A DNA stretch of 64,000 bases from NCBI RefSeq assembly GCF_000344805.1, contig NC_020453.1:2728001-2792000 (forward strand), given 5' to 3'. The first letter of the stretch is position 1. The number at the start of each line of letters is the position of its first letter. Below the pieces are notes generated by a model. That model saw only the letters and a program-made list of their open reading frames with translations, was not told the origin of the DNA and made no database searches. The DNA comes from Bradyrhizobium oligotrophicum S58. Lineage in GTDB: Bacteria > Pseudomonadota > Alphaproteobacteria > Rhizobiales > Xanthobacteraceae. Shown here piece after piece: positions 25,133 to 34,045 of the stretch. Position numbers and translations under genes: made by a program.

Positions 25133-25975
25133 TTAGTGAGGCCCCGCCCGGGGCGTCTTCCCGCCCAGCGTGGTCATCATGGCGGAGATCAGCGGCTTCA
25201 TGAAATAGGCCTCGCCTGCCGGCGTGATCGACGGCGTGAGCCCATGAGCTGCGAGATCTTCGGTGACGACGGGGCCAACCGAGGCGATCGGCGTGCGCGC
25301 CAACCCCTGCCGCAGCCGCTCTTCCACGCCGTGGGCCTTGGCAACGTCGAACAATCGCCGCGGCTGGCCGGAGCTCGTCAGCGCGATCGCATCGACCTTG
25401 CCTGCCGTCATCTCGTCGATGGCGGTGAGGATGTTCGCATCCGCCGCCTTGGCGTCATAGACATAGGGCAGCACGGGGGCGACCTCGGCACCACCAGCCT
25501 TGATCGCACCGATCAGCGCTGTGTGATCCTTGTCGGGATAGAGCTGCAGGCCCAGCCGGTGGCCCTTGAGGTCGTACCGCGCCAGCAGCTCGGCGACGCC
25601 GTCGGAGGTCGGCTTCTCGGTGGTGATCTGCGGCTCGAGCCCGAGCTCGCGCAACGCGCGTCCCGGCTTCGGACCGCGGGTGAACTTGCGGGCCTTTCCG
25701 AGCGCGGCGATGAACTCGGTTTCGACGCCGATTCGTCGTACCACCGTCATCAGCCGTCGCAGGCCCTCGCCGGTCATCAGGACCAGGTCGTCGAACGGCG
25801 CGGCGATGGACCGGCGGATCCACGCCTCGATCGGCGCCGGGTCCGGCGCATCCTGGATCGTGAACATCGGACACTGCAGCACGTCGGCGCCTTGCTCCGC
25901 GAGCAGCCGCGAAAATTGCGCTTCCTCGCGCGTTTCCAGGATCAGGATGCGGGTGCCGGCGAGTCTGTCAGCCAT
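25133..25975 (-). CDS. hemD: Uroporphyrinogen-III synthase family protein
   Basis: A 280-residue cytosolic protein of the HemD fold, which closes and rearranges hydroxymethylbilane to uroporphyrinogen III in tetrapyrrole synthesis. Family landmarks are [14 protein letters not shown] near residue 11, the hinge segment [13 protein letters not shown] near 63, and [16 protein letters not shown] near 197. Sequence conservation in the family is low, so a paralogue with another role cannot be excluded. It runs divergently from purU with about 150 bp between them. Confidence 0.8.
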   Translation of the reverse strand: MADRLAGTRILILETREEAQFSRLLAEQGADVLQCPMFTIQDAPDPAPIEAWIRRSIAAPFDDLVLMTGEGLRRLMTVVRRIGVETEFIAALGKARKFTRGPKPGRALRELGLEPQITTEKPTSDGVAELLARYDLKGHRLGLQLYPDKDHTALIGAIKAGGAEVAPVLPYVYDAKAADANILTAIDEMTAGKVDAIALTSSGQPRRLFDVAKAHGVEERLRQGLARTPIASVGPVVTEDLAAHGLTPSITPAGEAYFMKPLISAMMTTLGGKTPRAGPH

Positions 25976-26129
25976 GATGGTGCTCGAGCGAAATCAACCA
26001 CGGTTTGTTCATCCTGACGCCTTTTGGAGCGTTGGCGCAAGGGTGCCGGGGGTGATAGAGCAGGGCGCGACAACGGCGGCTCAACCCCGCTGCACGCTTC
26101 ATCATCATCCCGCCGGTTATCTCATCGCC

Positions 26130-26993
26130 ATGTCCGACCACCAATACGTCCTGACCCTGTCCTGCCCGGATCGTCCCGGGATCGTTTCGGCCGTCTCCAC
26201 CTTTCTCGCCCACAATGGCCAGAACATTCTCGACGCCCAGCAGTTCGGTGATTTCGAGACGGGGCACTTCTTCATGCGCGTGGTGTTCACGGCCGCCGAT
26301 CTCGCCGTCAACCTGCCGGCGTTGCAGACCGGCTTCACCGCAATCGCCGACCGCTTCGCGATGGACTGGCAGATGCGCGATCGCGCCGGCCAGCGCCGGG
26401 TGATGCTGCTGGTCTCGAAGTTCGACCATTGCCTGGTCGACATCCTCTATCGCTGGCGCACCCGCGACCTGTCGATGATCCCGACCGCGATCGTCTCCAA
26501 TCATCCGCGCGAGACCTATGCGGGTCTCGATTTCGGCGACATCCCGTTTCACCACATGCCGGTCACCAGGGACACCAAGCGCGACCAGGAGCAGGCGATC
26601 CTGAAGCTGGTCGACGACACCAAGACCGATCTGGTCGTGCTCGCGCGCTACATGCAGATCCTGTCGGACGAGATGTCGGCGAGCCTGTCGGGCCGCTGCA
26701 TCAACATCCACCATTCGTTCCTGCCGGGCTTCAAGGGCGCCAAGCCCTATCACCAGGCTTATGAGCGCGGCGTCAAGCTGATCGGCGCCACCGCCCACTA
26801 CGTCACCCGCGATCTCGACGAAGGCCCGATCATCGACCAGGACGTCGAGCGCATCAGCCATCGCGACACGCCCGACGACCTCGTGCGCAAGGGCCGCGAC
26901 ATCGAGCGCCGCGTGCTGGCGCGGGCCATCCGCTATCACCTCGAGGATCGCGTCATCCTCAACGGGCGCAAGACAGTCGTCTTCATGGATTGA
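26130..26993 (+). CDS. purU: Formyltetrahydrofolate deformylase
   Basis: A 287-residue enzyme that hydrolyses 10-formyl-THF to formate and THF, balancing one-carbon pools. An N-terminal ACT domain ([20 protein letters not shown], residues 8-27) is followed by a formyl-transferase fold with the catalytic [20 protein letters not shown] near 190-209. The start ATG at 26130 fits the family N-terminus; a much longer open frame upstream is a chance extension across hemD. The role fits with glycine/serine metabolism elsewhere in the window, although the genes are not linked. Confidence 0.93.
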   Translation: MSDHQYVLTLSCPDRPGIVSAVSTFLAHNGQNILDAQQFGDFETGHFFMRVVFTAADLAVNLPALQTGFTAIADRFAMDWQMRDRAGQRRVMLLVSKFDHCLVDILYRWRTRDLSMIPTAIVSNHPRETYAGLDFGDIPFHHMPVTRDTKRDQEQAILKLVDDTKTDLVVLARYMQILSDEMSASLSGRCINIHHSFLPGFKGAKPYHQAYERGVKLIGATAHYVTRDLDEGPIIDQDVERISHRDTPDDLVRKGRDIERRVLARAIRYHLEDRVILNGRKTVVFMD

Positions 26994-27005
26994 TGCCGCC
27001 GACCG

Positions 27006-27302
27006 TCACCGGCCGGGGACGGTCGCCTGGGCGTTGGCGTTGGACTGCGTCTCCTTGTCGCGCTCGGCGGCCGGCATCTGCCGCTGCCGCTCGCGCTCCT
27101 GCATGAACCGGTCGTACTCGACGGTGCCCGGCCGGGGCGGGGCACCCGCCGGCAGGCCGCCTGCCCATTGCGGCATGACATCGCCCATGCCGGCGCCGAC
27201 CTTTTCGTTGATCGACGAGCAGCCAGACAGGGCCGGCGCGACCACCGCCAGCAGCACCATCGCGACAACAAGCTTGATCTGGGTTCGGCGACTGGCCGGC
27301 AT
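27006..27302 (-). CDS. Small predicted lipoprotein
   Basis: A 98-residue protein with a basic N-terminus, a hydrophobic segment and the lipobox ALSGC at residues 24-28, so the mature lipoprotein of about 70 residues would be anchored in a membrane. The mature part is rich in Pro, Gln and Arg (PRPGTVEYDRFMQERERQRQ) and probably extended. I do not recognise a named family. It lies alone, tail-to-tail with purU. Confidence 0.7.
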   Translation of the reverse strand: MPASRRTQIKLVVAMVLLAVVAPALSGCSSINEKVGAGMGDVMPQWAGGLPAGAPPRPGTVEYDRFMQERERQRQMPAAERDKETQSNANAQATVPGR

Positions 27303-27353
27303 CGAGGGGGGACCTTTCGTGCTGCGGGCGACCCGCGGCCGGACCCTAACGAC

Positions 27354-27370
27354 TTGCCATCAATTGGCAA
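27354..27370. promoter_or_regulatory. Inverted repeat TTGCCA-N5-TGGCAA between lipoprotein gene and second Liv operon
   Basis: Perfect 6-bp arms with a 5-bp spacer, about 50 bp before the lipoprotein start and 220 bp before the Liv receptor start. A second short repeat, GTAT-CTTT-ATAC, is at 27393-27404. These are operator candidates in a 285-bp region with no gene. Confidence 0.35.
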
Positions 27371-27586
27371 AATTTGGCTATTCGCGGACGGAGTATCTTT
27401 ATACCTCAATCGGCTTCACTGGTCCATTTCGGAAACCAATCGTCCACGAAGCCCCCCATGATCGCCATTGACAAGACCCTGCCAAGTCCGCAGCGATGCG
27501 CGCGCGATATCGTGAACGACATCGCACGGTTAAGACAACAATGGCCGGGGGCTTTCGGTCCTGAACCGACCAGGGAGGTAGTTTCA

Positions 27587-28769
27587 ATGTTCGTGCGAAA
27601 CAAGACACTGACGTTGGCCGCCAGTGCGGCGTTTGCCGCGGTTGCGCTCGCGTCCGGTGCGGCGCGGGCCGACGACGTGTTCAAGATCGGCCTGATCGTG
27701 CCGATGACCGGCGGCCAGGCGTCGACCGGCAAGCAGATCGACAACGCGATCAAGCTCTACATGCAGCAGAACGGTGACACCGTCGCCGGCAAGAAGATCC
27801 AGGTCATCCTCAAGGACGACGCCGCGCTGCCCGACAATACCAAGCGGTTGGCGCAGGAGCTGATCGTCAACGACAAGGTCAATGTGATCGCGGGCTTCGG
27901 CGTGACGCCGGCGGCGTTCGCGGCCGCGCCGCTGGCCACCCAGGGCAAGATCCCGGAAGTCGTGATGGCGGCCGGCACCTCTGTCATCACCGAGAAGTCG
28001 CCCTACATCGTGCGCACCAGCTTCACCCTGCCGCAATCCTCCACCATCATCGGCGACTGGGCGGTCAAGAACGGCATCAAGAAGGTCGCGACGCTGACTT
28101 CCGACTACGCGCCGGGCAACGACGCGCTGGCCTCGTTCAAGGAGCGTTTCACCGCCGGTGGCGGCGAGATCGTCGAGGAGATCAAGGTCCCGCTGGCGAA
28201 TCCGGACTTCGCGCCGTTCCTGCAGCGCATGAAGGACTCCAAGCCGGATGCGATGTTCGTGTTCGTGCCCGCCGGCCAGGGCGGCAACTTCATGAAGCAG
28301 TATGCCGAGCGCGGGCTCGACAAGAGCGGCATCAAGGTGATCGGGCCGGGCGACGTCACCGACGACGACCTGCTCAACGACATGGGCGACGCCGTGCTCG
28401 GCGCCGTGACGGCGCACATCTATTCGGCGGCGCATCCCTCGGCCAAGAACAAAGGAGTTCGTCGCCGCCTACAAGAAGGCCTTCAACAGCCGCCCCGGCT
28501 TCATGGCGGTCGGCGGCTACGACGGCATCCATCTGATCTACGAGGCGTTGAAGAAGAGCGACGGCAAGACCGACGGCGATTCGCTGCTCGCGGCGATGAA
28601 GGGCATGGCCTGGGAAAGCCCGCGCGGCCCGATCTCGATCGATCCGGAGACCCGCGACATCGTCCAGAACGTCTACATCCGCAAGGTCGAGAAGGTCGAC
28701 GGCGAGCTCTACAACGTCGAGTTCCAGACCTTCGATTCCGTCAAGGATCCGGGCAAGGCGAAGAAGTGA
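27587..28769 (+). pseudogene. LivK-type ABC transporter substrate-binding protein, disrupted by a +1 frameshift
   Basis: A receptor of about 393 residues: signal peptide ending AARA before DDVFKIGLIVPMTGGQAS, with GGGAGG upstream of ATG 27587. The frame is intact up to HPSAKN and then breaks; the correct continuation (EFVAAYKKAFNSRPGF, then MAVGGYDG) is in the next frame and ends at 28769. Removing one A from the AAA run at 28451-28453 restores a complete protein. The total length of 1183 bases is 3n+1, as expected for one extra base. If real, the only receptor of this operon would lose its last third; a sequencing error is equally possible. Confidence 0.88.
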
Positions 28770-28806
28770 CGCTGCTTTAGCAGCGCTGGGCGCACGGACA
28801 GTGCGC

Positions 28807-28936
28807 TCCCTCCCACCGCTTGCGGGGGAAGGCTGGGGTGGGGGCGCCCCCACGGCACAATCTTCGTGTGGAGGGAAGTCCCCCACCCGCATCGCATCTT
28901 CGATGCGATCCGACCTCCCCCGCAAGCGGGGGAGGC
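28807..28936. repeat. Intergenic palindromic element related to the 60-bp repeat at 19.6/20.1 kb
   Basis: Outer arms CCACCGCTTGCGGGGGA and CCCCCGCAAGCGGGGG, an inner GGGCGCCCCC, and a hairpin ATCGCATC/GATGCGAT. The right half (CACCCGCATCGCATCTTCG onwards) is a diverged reverse-oriented copy of the repeats flanking the DUF559 gene. It sits between the receptor and LivH-type genes. Confidence 0.8.
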
Positions 28937-29008
28937 ACAGACCGAGCAAAGCATCACATGCGTGCCCTTCAGACGAAGGGATGAGATCGGGGACCGAACC
29001 AACCTGCC

Positions 29009-29878
29009 ATGACCGCCATCCTCACCAACCTGTTCGACGGCGTTGCCTACGGCATGTTGCTGTTCGTGCTGGCCTGCGGGCTCGCCGTGACGCTCGGCCT
29101 GATGAACTTCGTCAATCTCGCCCATGGCGCCTTTGCCATGGCCGGCGGCTATGTCTGCGCCGTGCTCGTCAATCGGATGGGCTGGCCGTTCTTCGCCGCC
29201 CTGCCTCTCGCGTTCGTCGCGAGCGCCGTCATCGGCGCGGCTCTGGAGCGCACGCTGTACCAGCATCTGTATGCGCGCAGCCATCTCGACCAGGTGCTGT
29301 TCTCCATCGGACTCGTCTTCATGTCGGTCGCGGCGGTCGACTATGTGATGGGATCCTCCCGCATCTTCATCAAGCTGCCGGACGTGCTGCAGGGCCAGTT
29401 CGACATCTTCGGCGTCGGCGTTGGCCGCTACCGTCTCATGATCATCGCGATCTGCGGCCTGCTCACGGTGGGGCTGCAACTGGTGCTCTCCAGGACCCGG
29501 TTCGGCAGCCGCCTGCGCGCCGCGGTGGATGACCCACGCGCGGCGAGCGGGCTCGGCATCAACGTCCCCCAGGTGTTCGCTTTCACCTTCGCCTTCGGCT
29601 GCGGGCTCGCCGGCCTCGGCGGTGCGCTGAGCGCGGAGATCCTCGGCCTCGATCCATATTTCCCGCTGAAATTCATGATCTACTTCTTGATCGTGGTCAC
29701 GGTCGGCGGCTCGTCCTCGATCACCGGCCCGTTCCTGGCCTCGCTGCTGCTCGGCATCGGCGACGTCGCCGGCAAATACTACGTGCCGAAGCTCGGTCCC
29801 TTCGTCATCTACACCATCATGATCGTGATCCTGATCTGGCGTCCGAACGGCCTGTTCGGTCGCACGGCGACGCGGTGA
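29009..29878 (+). CDS. ABC transporter permease, LivH type (second cluster)
   Basis: A 289-residue inner-membrane permease with about eight hydrophobic segments and the LivH segment GLMNFVNLAHGAFAMAGGYV near residues 29-48. It is separated from the receptor gene by a palindromic repeat of about 130 bp and from the LivM-type gene by seven bases. It forms a channel with LivM. The substrate is not determined by sequence. Confidence 0.92.
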   Translation: MTAILTNLFDGVAYGMLLFVLACGLAVTLGLMNFVNLAHGAFAMAGGYVCAVLVNRMGWPFFAALPLAFVASAVIGAALERTLYQHLYARSHLDQVLFSIGLVFMSVAAVDYVMGSSRIFIKLPDVLQGQFDIFGVGVGRYRLMIIAICGLLTVGLQLVLSRTRFGSRLRAAVDDPRAASGLGINVPQVFAFTFAFGCGLAGLGGALSAEILGLDPYFPLKFMIYFLIVVTVGGSSSITGPFLASLLLGIGDVAGKYYVPKLGPFVIYTIMIVILIWRPNGLFGRTATR

Positions 29879-29885
29879 GGATCGC

Positions 29886-30923
29886 ATGACGACGAATGCA
29901 CAAACCGACGTCGGCTTCCACGCGAAGCAGCATGGCCGTTGGCACTGGAGCGAGTTCGCCTTCTGGATCGTCGTGCTGGCGGTCGGGCTGGCGTTCCCCT
30001 CGCGCTATCTGATCATGACCGAGATCCTGCGGCTGGCGCTGTTTGCGATGTCGCTCGACCTGATCCTCGGTTATGCTGGCATCGTCTCGCTCGGCCACGC
30101 CGCCTTCTTCGGCGTCGGCGCCTATTGCGCCGGACTGTTGTCGGTCCACGGCATCATCAACGAGCCGGTGCTGGCGCTGATCGTCGGCGGCCTTGCCGCC
30201 ATGGTGCTCGGCTTCGCCACCAGCTTCCTCGTCATCCGCGGCGTCGACCTGACGCGGCTGATGGTGACGCTTGGTATCGCGCTCCTGATGGAAGCCTTGG
30301 CGGAGCGCTTCTCCAACATCACCGGCGGCACCGACGGTCTGCAGGGCATCGACATCCAGCCGATCTTCGGCGTGTTCGCTTTCGATATGTTCGGCAGGAC
30401 CGGTTTCTTCTATTCGCTCGCGGTGCTGTTCGTGCTGTTCCTGCTGGCGCGAACCATCGTGCATTCGCCGTTCGGCCTGTCGCTGCGCGCCATCAAGAAC
30501 AATCCGCTGCGCGCCGCCGCCGTCGGCATTCCCGTCAATAAGCGTCTGATCGCGATCTACACCGTCGCGGCGTTCTATGCCGGCATTGCCGGCGCGCTGT
30601 TCACCCAGACCACGGCGCTGGCCTCGCTCGACGTGTTCTCGTTCGAACGTTCCGCCGACCTCGTGCTGATGCTGGTCATCGGCGGCTCCGGCTATCTCTA
30701 TGGCGGCTTGATCGGCGCCGCCGTGTTCCGGATGCTGCAGGAGCTGTTCCAGTGGATCACGCCGCAATACTGGATGTTCTGGATCGGCCTCGTGCTCGTC
30801 GTGATCGTGCTGGTCGGCCGCCATCGCATCCACGCCTATGCACTGTGGCTGCCCAACCTGATCCTGAAGCAGATCGCCGGCCGCAAGGCCGCGGTGGCCC
30901 TCACCGATAACGAGGCGCCATGA
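29886..30923 (+). CDS. ABC transporter permease, LivM type (second cluster)
   Basis: A 345-residue inner-membrane permease with about ten hydrophobic segments. It shows the LivM signature SLDLILGYAGIVSLGHAAFF near residues 57-76 and a coupling loop SPFGLSLRAIKNNPLRAAAV near 196-215. It begins just after the LivH-type stop and overlaps the LivG-type start by four bases, so the operon is tightly coupled. Confidence 0.93.
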   Translation: MTTNAQTDVGFHAKQHGRWHWSEFAFWIVVLAVGLAFPSRYLIMTEILRLALFAMSLDLILGYAGIVSLGHAAFFGVGAYCAGLLSVHGIINEPVLALIVGGLAAMVLGFATSFLVIRGVDLTRLMVTLGIALLMEALAERFSNITGGTDGLQGIDIQPIFGVFAFDMFGRTGFFYSLAVLFVLFLLARTIVHSPFGLSLRAIKNNPLRAAAVGIPVNKRLIAIYTVAAFYAGIAGALFTQTTALASLDVFSFERSADLVLMLVIGGSGYLYGGLIGAAVFRMLQELFQWITPQYWMFWIGLVLVVIVLVGRHRIHAYALWLPNLILKQIAGRKAAVALTDNEAP

Positions 30924-31666
30924 CCTACGCATTGGAAACCCGCGGTCTCGACAAGCATTTCGGCGGCCTTCACGTCACCCGCGATCTGTCGCTCAAGATC
31001 GCGCCCGGTGCACGGCATGCGCTGATCGGGCCGAACGGCGCCGGTAAGACCACGGTCATCAACCAACTGACCGGCGTGCTCGAGCCGAGCGCCGGGCGCA
31101 TCCTGCTCGAGGGCCAGGACATCACCGATCTGCCGGTGCACAAGCGCGTGTTGCGCGGCCTGTCGCGCACCTTCCAGATCAACCAGCTCTATCCGGATCT
31201 GACCCCGCTGGAGACCATCGGCCTTGCCGTGTCCGAGCGGCTCGGCGGTGGCGGCAACTGGTGGCGGCGCATGGGCACCCGCGACGACATCAATGCCGAG
31301 ATCGCCGAGACGCTGGAGCGCTTCCGCCTGCTCGATGTCATGAACGATCGCACCTCGACCTTGCCGTATGGCAAGCAGCGCCTGTTGGAGATCGCGGTCG
31401 CGATCGCAGCCAAGCCGCGCGTGCTGCTGCTGGACGAGCCCGCCGCCGGCGTGCCCGAGGGCGAGCGCAAGGATATTCTGGCCGCCGTTGCCGCGTTGCC
31501 GCGCGACGTCACGGTGTTGCTGATCGAGCACGACATGGACCTCGTCTTCTCCTTCGCCGACCGCATCTCGGTCCTGGTCTCCGGCGCTTTGCTGGTGGAA
31601 GGGCCGCCTGACGAGGTCGCGCGCGATCCGCAGGTGAAGGCGGTCTATCTCGGCGAGGCCGCGTGA
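30920..31666 (+). CDS. ABC transporter ATP-binding protein, LivG type (second cluster)
   Basis: A 248-residue ATPase with Walker A GPNGAGKTT near residue 37, the region STLPYGKQRLLEIAVAIAAK near 146-165 in place of a canonical LSGGQ, and Walker B VLLLDEPAAG near 169, all usual for LivG. It overlaps LivM by four bases and its stop overlaps the LivF start region (GTGATGA). It forms the ATPase heterodimer with the next gene. Confidence 0.93.
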   Translation: MTYALETRGLDKHFGGLHVTRDLSLKIAPGARHALIGPNGAGKTTVINQLTGVLEPSAGRILLEGQDITDLPVHKRVLRGLSRTFQINQLYPDLTPLETIGLAVSERLGGGGNWWRRMGTRDDINAEIAETLERFRLLDVMNDRTSTLPYGKQRLLEIAVAIAAKPRVLLLDEPAAGVPEGERKDILAAVAALPRDVTVLLIEHDMDLVFSFADRISVLVSGALLVEGPPDEVARDPQVKAVYLGEAA

Positions 31667-32382
31667 TGACCGATCTGCTGACAATCGAGAATCTCCGCGC
31701 CGGCTACGGCCAGGCGGTCGTGCTGCCGAACATGTCGCTGGCCCTGCCGGAGGGCCAGGTGCTGGCGCTGCTCGGCCGCAACGGCACCGGCAAGACCACG
31801 CTGATCAATTCCATCGTCGGCGTCACCCGCCGCTTCTCCGGCAAGATCGCGCTGGCCGGCGCTGACATCACCAGCCTGCGCGCTGACCAGCGCGCCCGGA
31901 GCGGCATCGGCTGGGTGCCGCAGGAGCGCAACATCTTCCGCTCGCTCACGGTCGAAGAGAACATGACCGCGGTGGCGCAGCCCGGCCCGTGGACCGTCGA
32001 GCGGGTCTACCAGATGTTTCCGCGGCTGAAGGAACGGCGCAACAATTTCGGCAACCAGCTCTCCGGCGGCGAGCAGCAGATGCTGGCAATCGGCCGCGCG
32101 CTGACGCTCAATCCGAAGGTGCTGCTGCTGGATGAGCCGACCGAGGGGCTGGCACCGATCATCGTCGAGGAGCTGCTGGCCGCGATCGGCACCATCAGCC
32201 GCGCCGGCGGGCTGTGCTCCATCATCGTCGAGCAGCATGCGCAGAAGCTGCTGGCGCTGGCCGATCGCGTCGTGATCCTGGAGCGCGGCACCATCGTGCA
32301 TGACGCGCCGTCGAGCGCCTTGAAGGCGGATCCGGCGCCGCTGGAGCGGCATCTCGGCGTGGCCAGCGCCGCGGCGCACTGA
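31666..32382 (+). CDS. ABC transporter ATP-binding protein, LivF type (second cluster)
   Basis: A 238-residue ATPase with Walker A GRNGTGKTT near residue 36, signature LSGGEQQ near 131 and Walker B VLLLDEPTEG near 152. ATG at 31666 shares its A with the TGA of the LivG gene; a GTG one codon earlier is an alternative. It completes the five-gene Liv cluster. No acyl-CoA ligase accompanies this cluster, unlike the one at 13.9-23 kb. Confidence 0.93.
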   Translation: MTDLLTIENLRAGYGQAVVLPNMSLALPEGQVLALLGRNGTGKTTLINSIVGVTRRFSGKIALAGADITSLRADQRARSGIGWVPQERNIFRSLTVEENMTAVAQPGPWTVERVYQMFPRLKERRNNFGNQLSGGEQQMLAIGRALTLNPKVLLLDEPTEGLAPIIVEELLAAIGTISRAGGLCSIIVEQHAQKLLALADRVVILERGTIVHDAPSSALKADPAPLERHLGVASAAAH

Positions 32383-32502
32383 TCCGGTTGAAAAGCTTGA
32401 AGGAGAGCTCTGTAACGGCCATTTTGGTTGCAGGATCGGTTATGCTCGCGTCCAGGGATGCGGTTTTGATGGCCGTTCCGAGAGAGGCTGGGGAAACCCT
32501 AA

Positions 32503-32518
32503 CTGCATCTGTATGCAG
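32503..32518. promoter_or_regulatory. Inverted repeat CTGCAT-CTGT-ATGCAG in the gap before the MetE-like gene
   Basis: Perfect 6-bp arms around four bases, in a 405-bp region (32383-32787) where I see no convincing gene. It could be an operator or a leader hairpin. Confidence 0.3.
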
Positions 32519-32645
32519 GAATCAGGCATGAACGCTGTTCTCGCCTGTAGGGCGCGGGACGCTGACGCGATCGCCCGCAGTTATGCCGGCGGACGGTCGC
32601 AAAACAGGCTATTTCGCGATTTGGAAACCGTACCTGAACAGAATT

Positions 32646-32662
32646 GTATACCGGCCGGATAC
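32646..32662. promoter_or_regulatory. 17-bp near-palindrome GTATACCGGCCGGATAC upstream of the MetE-like gene
   Basis: GTAT and ATAC ends around a CCGGCCGG core, 125 bp before the ATG. It matches the tctC upstream element (4224-4240) at GTAT at the left end, GGATAC at the right end and central GG, 13 of 17 positions. Possible shared regulator or coincidence. Confidence 0.35.
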
Positions 32663-32787
32663 GAGGTAGGTGATGGACCTTGGCCTGCGCCCTGAACGGC
32701 AGTTGACCACGGGACAGCGCGCCACGGCAGATCATGACCGATCCAACAAGCTTACTCAACGAATCGACCCTTCCAAGGAGTGAACAG

Positions 32788-33906
32788 ATGCAACGCACCA
32801 AGCCCCCGTTCCGCGCCGATGAAGTCGGCAGTCTGTTGCGCCCGCAGAAGATCAAGGAGGCCCGCGCCAGGCTCGAGAAGGGCGAGATTTCGGCCGACGA
32901 TCTCAGCAAGATCGAGGACATGGAGATCGAGAAGGTCGTGCACCGCCAGGCCTCGACCGGCCTCAAGCTCGCGACCGACGGTGAATTCCGCCGCTCCTGG
33001 TGGCATTTCGATTTTCTCGCCAAGCTGACCGGCTGCGAGCTGTTCCATCCCGACGCCGGCATTCAGTTCACCGGCGTGCAGACCCGCCACGATGCGGTGC
33101 GTGTGATCGACAAGCTCGATTTCCCGGCCGATCATCCGATGCTCAATCACTTCCGCTTCCTGAAGAAGCACGCCGACACCGCACATGTGACGGCGAAGAT
33201 GACGATCCCGTCGCCCGCCGTGCTGCACTTCCGCGGCGGCCGCAAGTCGATCTCCAAGGACGTCTATCCCGATCTCGACGCCTTCTATGAGGATCTCGGC
33301 AAGACCTACCGCAAGGCCGTGAAGGCGTTCTACGACGCCGGCTGCCGCTATCTGCAGTTCGACGACACCGTCTGGGCCTATCTGTGCTCGCAGGAGGAGC
33401 TGCAGAAGGCCCGGGAGCGCGGCGACAATCCGGATGGCCTGCAGCAGATCTATTCGCGCATCATCAACTACGCGATCGCCGAACGTCCGGCCGACATGAC
33501 CATCACCACCCATGTCTGCCGCGGCAATTTCCGCTCGACCTGGATCTCCTCGGGCGGCTACGAGCCGGTCGCGGAGACCATGCTCGCCAACACGAACTAT
33601 GACGGCTACTTCCTGGAATATGACAGCGAGCGCGCCGGCGGGTTCGAACCGCTGCGCTTCCTGCCGAAGGGCAACAAGGTCGTCGTGGTCGGTCTCGTCA
33701 CGTCGAAGGTTGGCGAGCTCGAGAAGAAGGACGATATCAAGCGGCGCATGGAGGAGGCGTCGAAGTTCGCGCCGCTCGATCAGCTCGCGCTGTCGCCGCA
33801 ATGCGGCTTCGCCTCGACCGAGGAAGGCAACATCCTGAGCGAAGAAGAGCAGTGGGCCAAGCTGCGCCTCTGCGTCGAGCTCGCCGAGGAAATCTGGGGC
33901 AAGTAG
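32788..33906 (+). CDS. Cobalamin-independent methionine synthase-like methyltransferase (MetE C-terminal domain family)
   Basis: A 372-residue zinc-dependent (beta/alpha)8 barrel enzyme of the MetE catalytic-domain family, without the N-terminal half of true MetE. The zinc ligands of the family can be traced: His and Cys in THVCRG near 241-243, the Glu in FLEYDSE, and the Cys in SPQCGF near 338. Such short homologues transfer methyl or alkyl groups between thiols and other carriers; the natural substrate is often unknown. ATG at 32788 has AAGGAG seven bases upstream; 18 in-frame codons before it are unlikely to be used. It ends at a strong terminator. Confidence 0.85.
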   Translation: MQRTKPPFRADEVGSLLRPQKIKEARARLEKGEISADDLSKIEDMEIEKVVHRQASTGLKLATDGEFRRSWWHFDFLAKLTGCELFHPDAGIQFTGVQTRHDAVRVIDKLDFPADHPMLNHFRFLKKHADTAHVTAKMTIPSPAVLHFRGGRKSISKDVYPDLDAFYEDLGKTYRKAVKAFYDAGCRYLQFDDTVWAYLCSQEELQKARERGDNPDGLQQIYSRIINYAIAERPADMTITTHVCRGNFRSTWISSGGYEPVAETMLANTNYDGYFLEYDSERAGGFEPLRFLPKGNKVVVVGLVTSKVGELEKKDDIKRRMEEASKFAPLDQLALSPQCGFASTEEGNILSEEEQWAKLRLCVELAEEIWGK

Positions 33907-33947
33907 TTGGAGCCCAACTCGGCTCCGCTTGTTGGTGAGGTCGTCGA

Positions 33948-33979
33948 GCCGGACCAGGCCATGCCTGGTCCGGCTTTTT
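33948..33979 (+). terminator. Rho-independent terminator after the MetE-like gene
   Basis: A perfect 12-bp stem, GCCGGACCAGGC/GCCTGGTCCGGC, with loop CAT and five Ts, 42 bp after the stop codon. Confidence 0.95.
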
Positions 33980-34045
33980 CGTGCTCTGACTGCGCAGAAT
34001 TGCTTCGATGAAGCGGAATGCCAGGACGTGGCGTCTCGGCTGACA

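Noticed and set aside
32513..32695. 60-codon plus-strand frame before the MetE-like gene
   Set aside because: No ribosome binding site, no recognisable features, and it lies across two palindromes; treated as non-coding.
33640..33650. GGTTCGAACC, resembling a tRNA T-loop
   Set aside because: It lies inside the MetE-like coding sequence and no acceptor, D or anticodon arms can be formed around it. No other tRNA-like pattern was seen.
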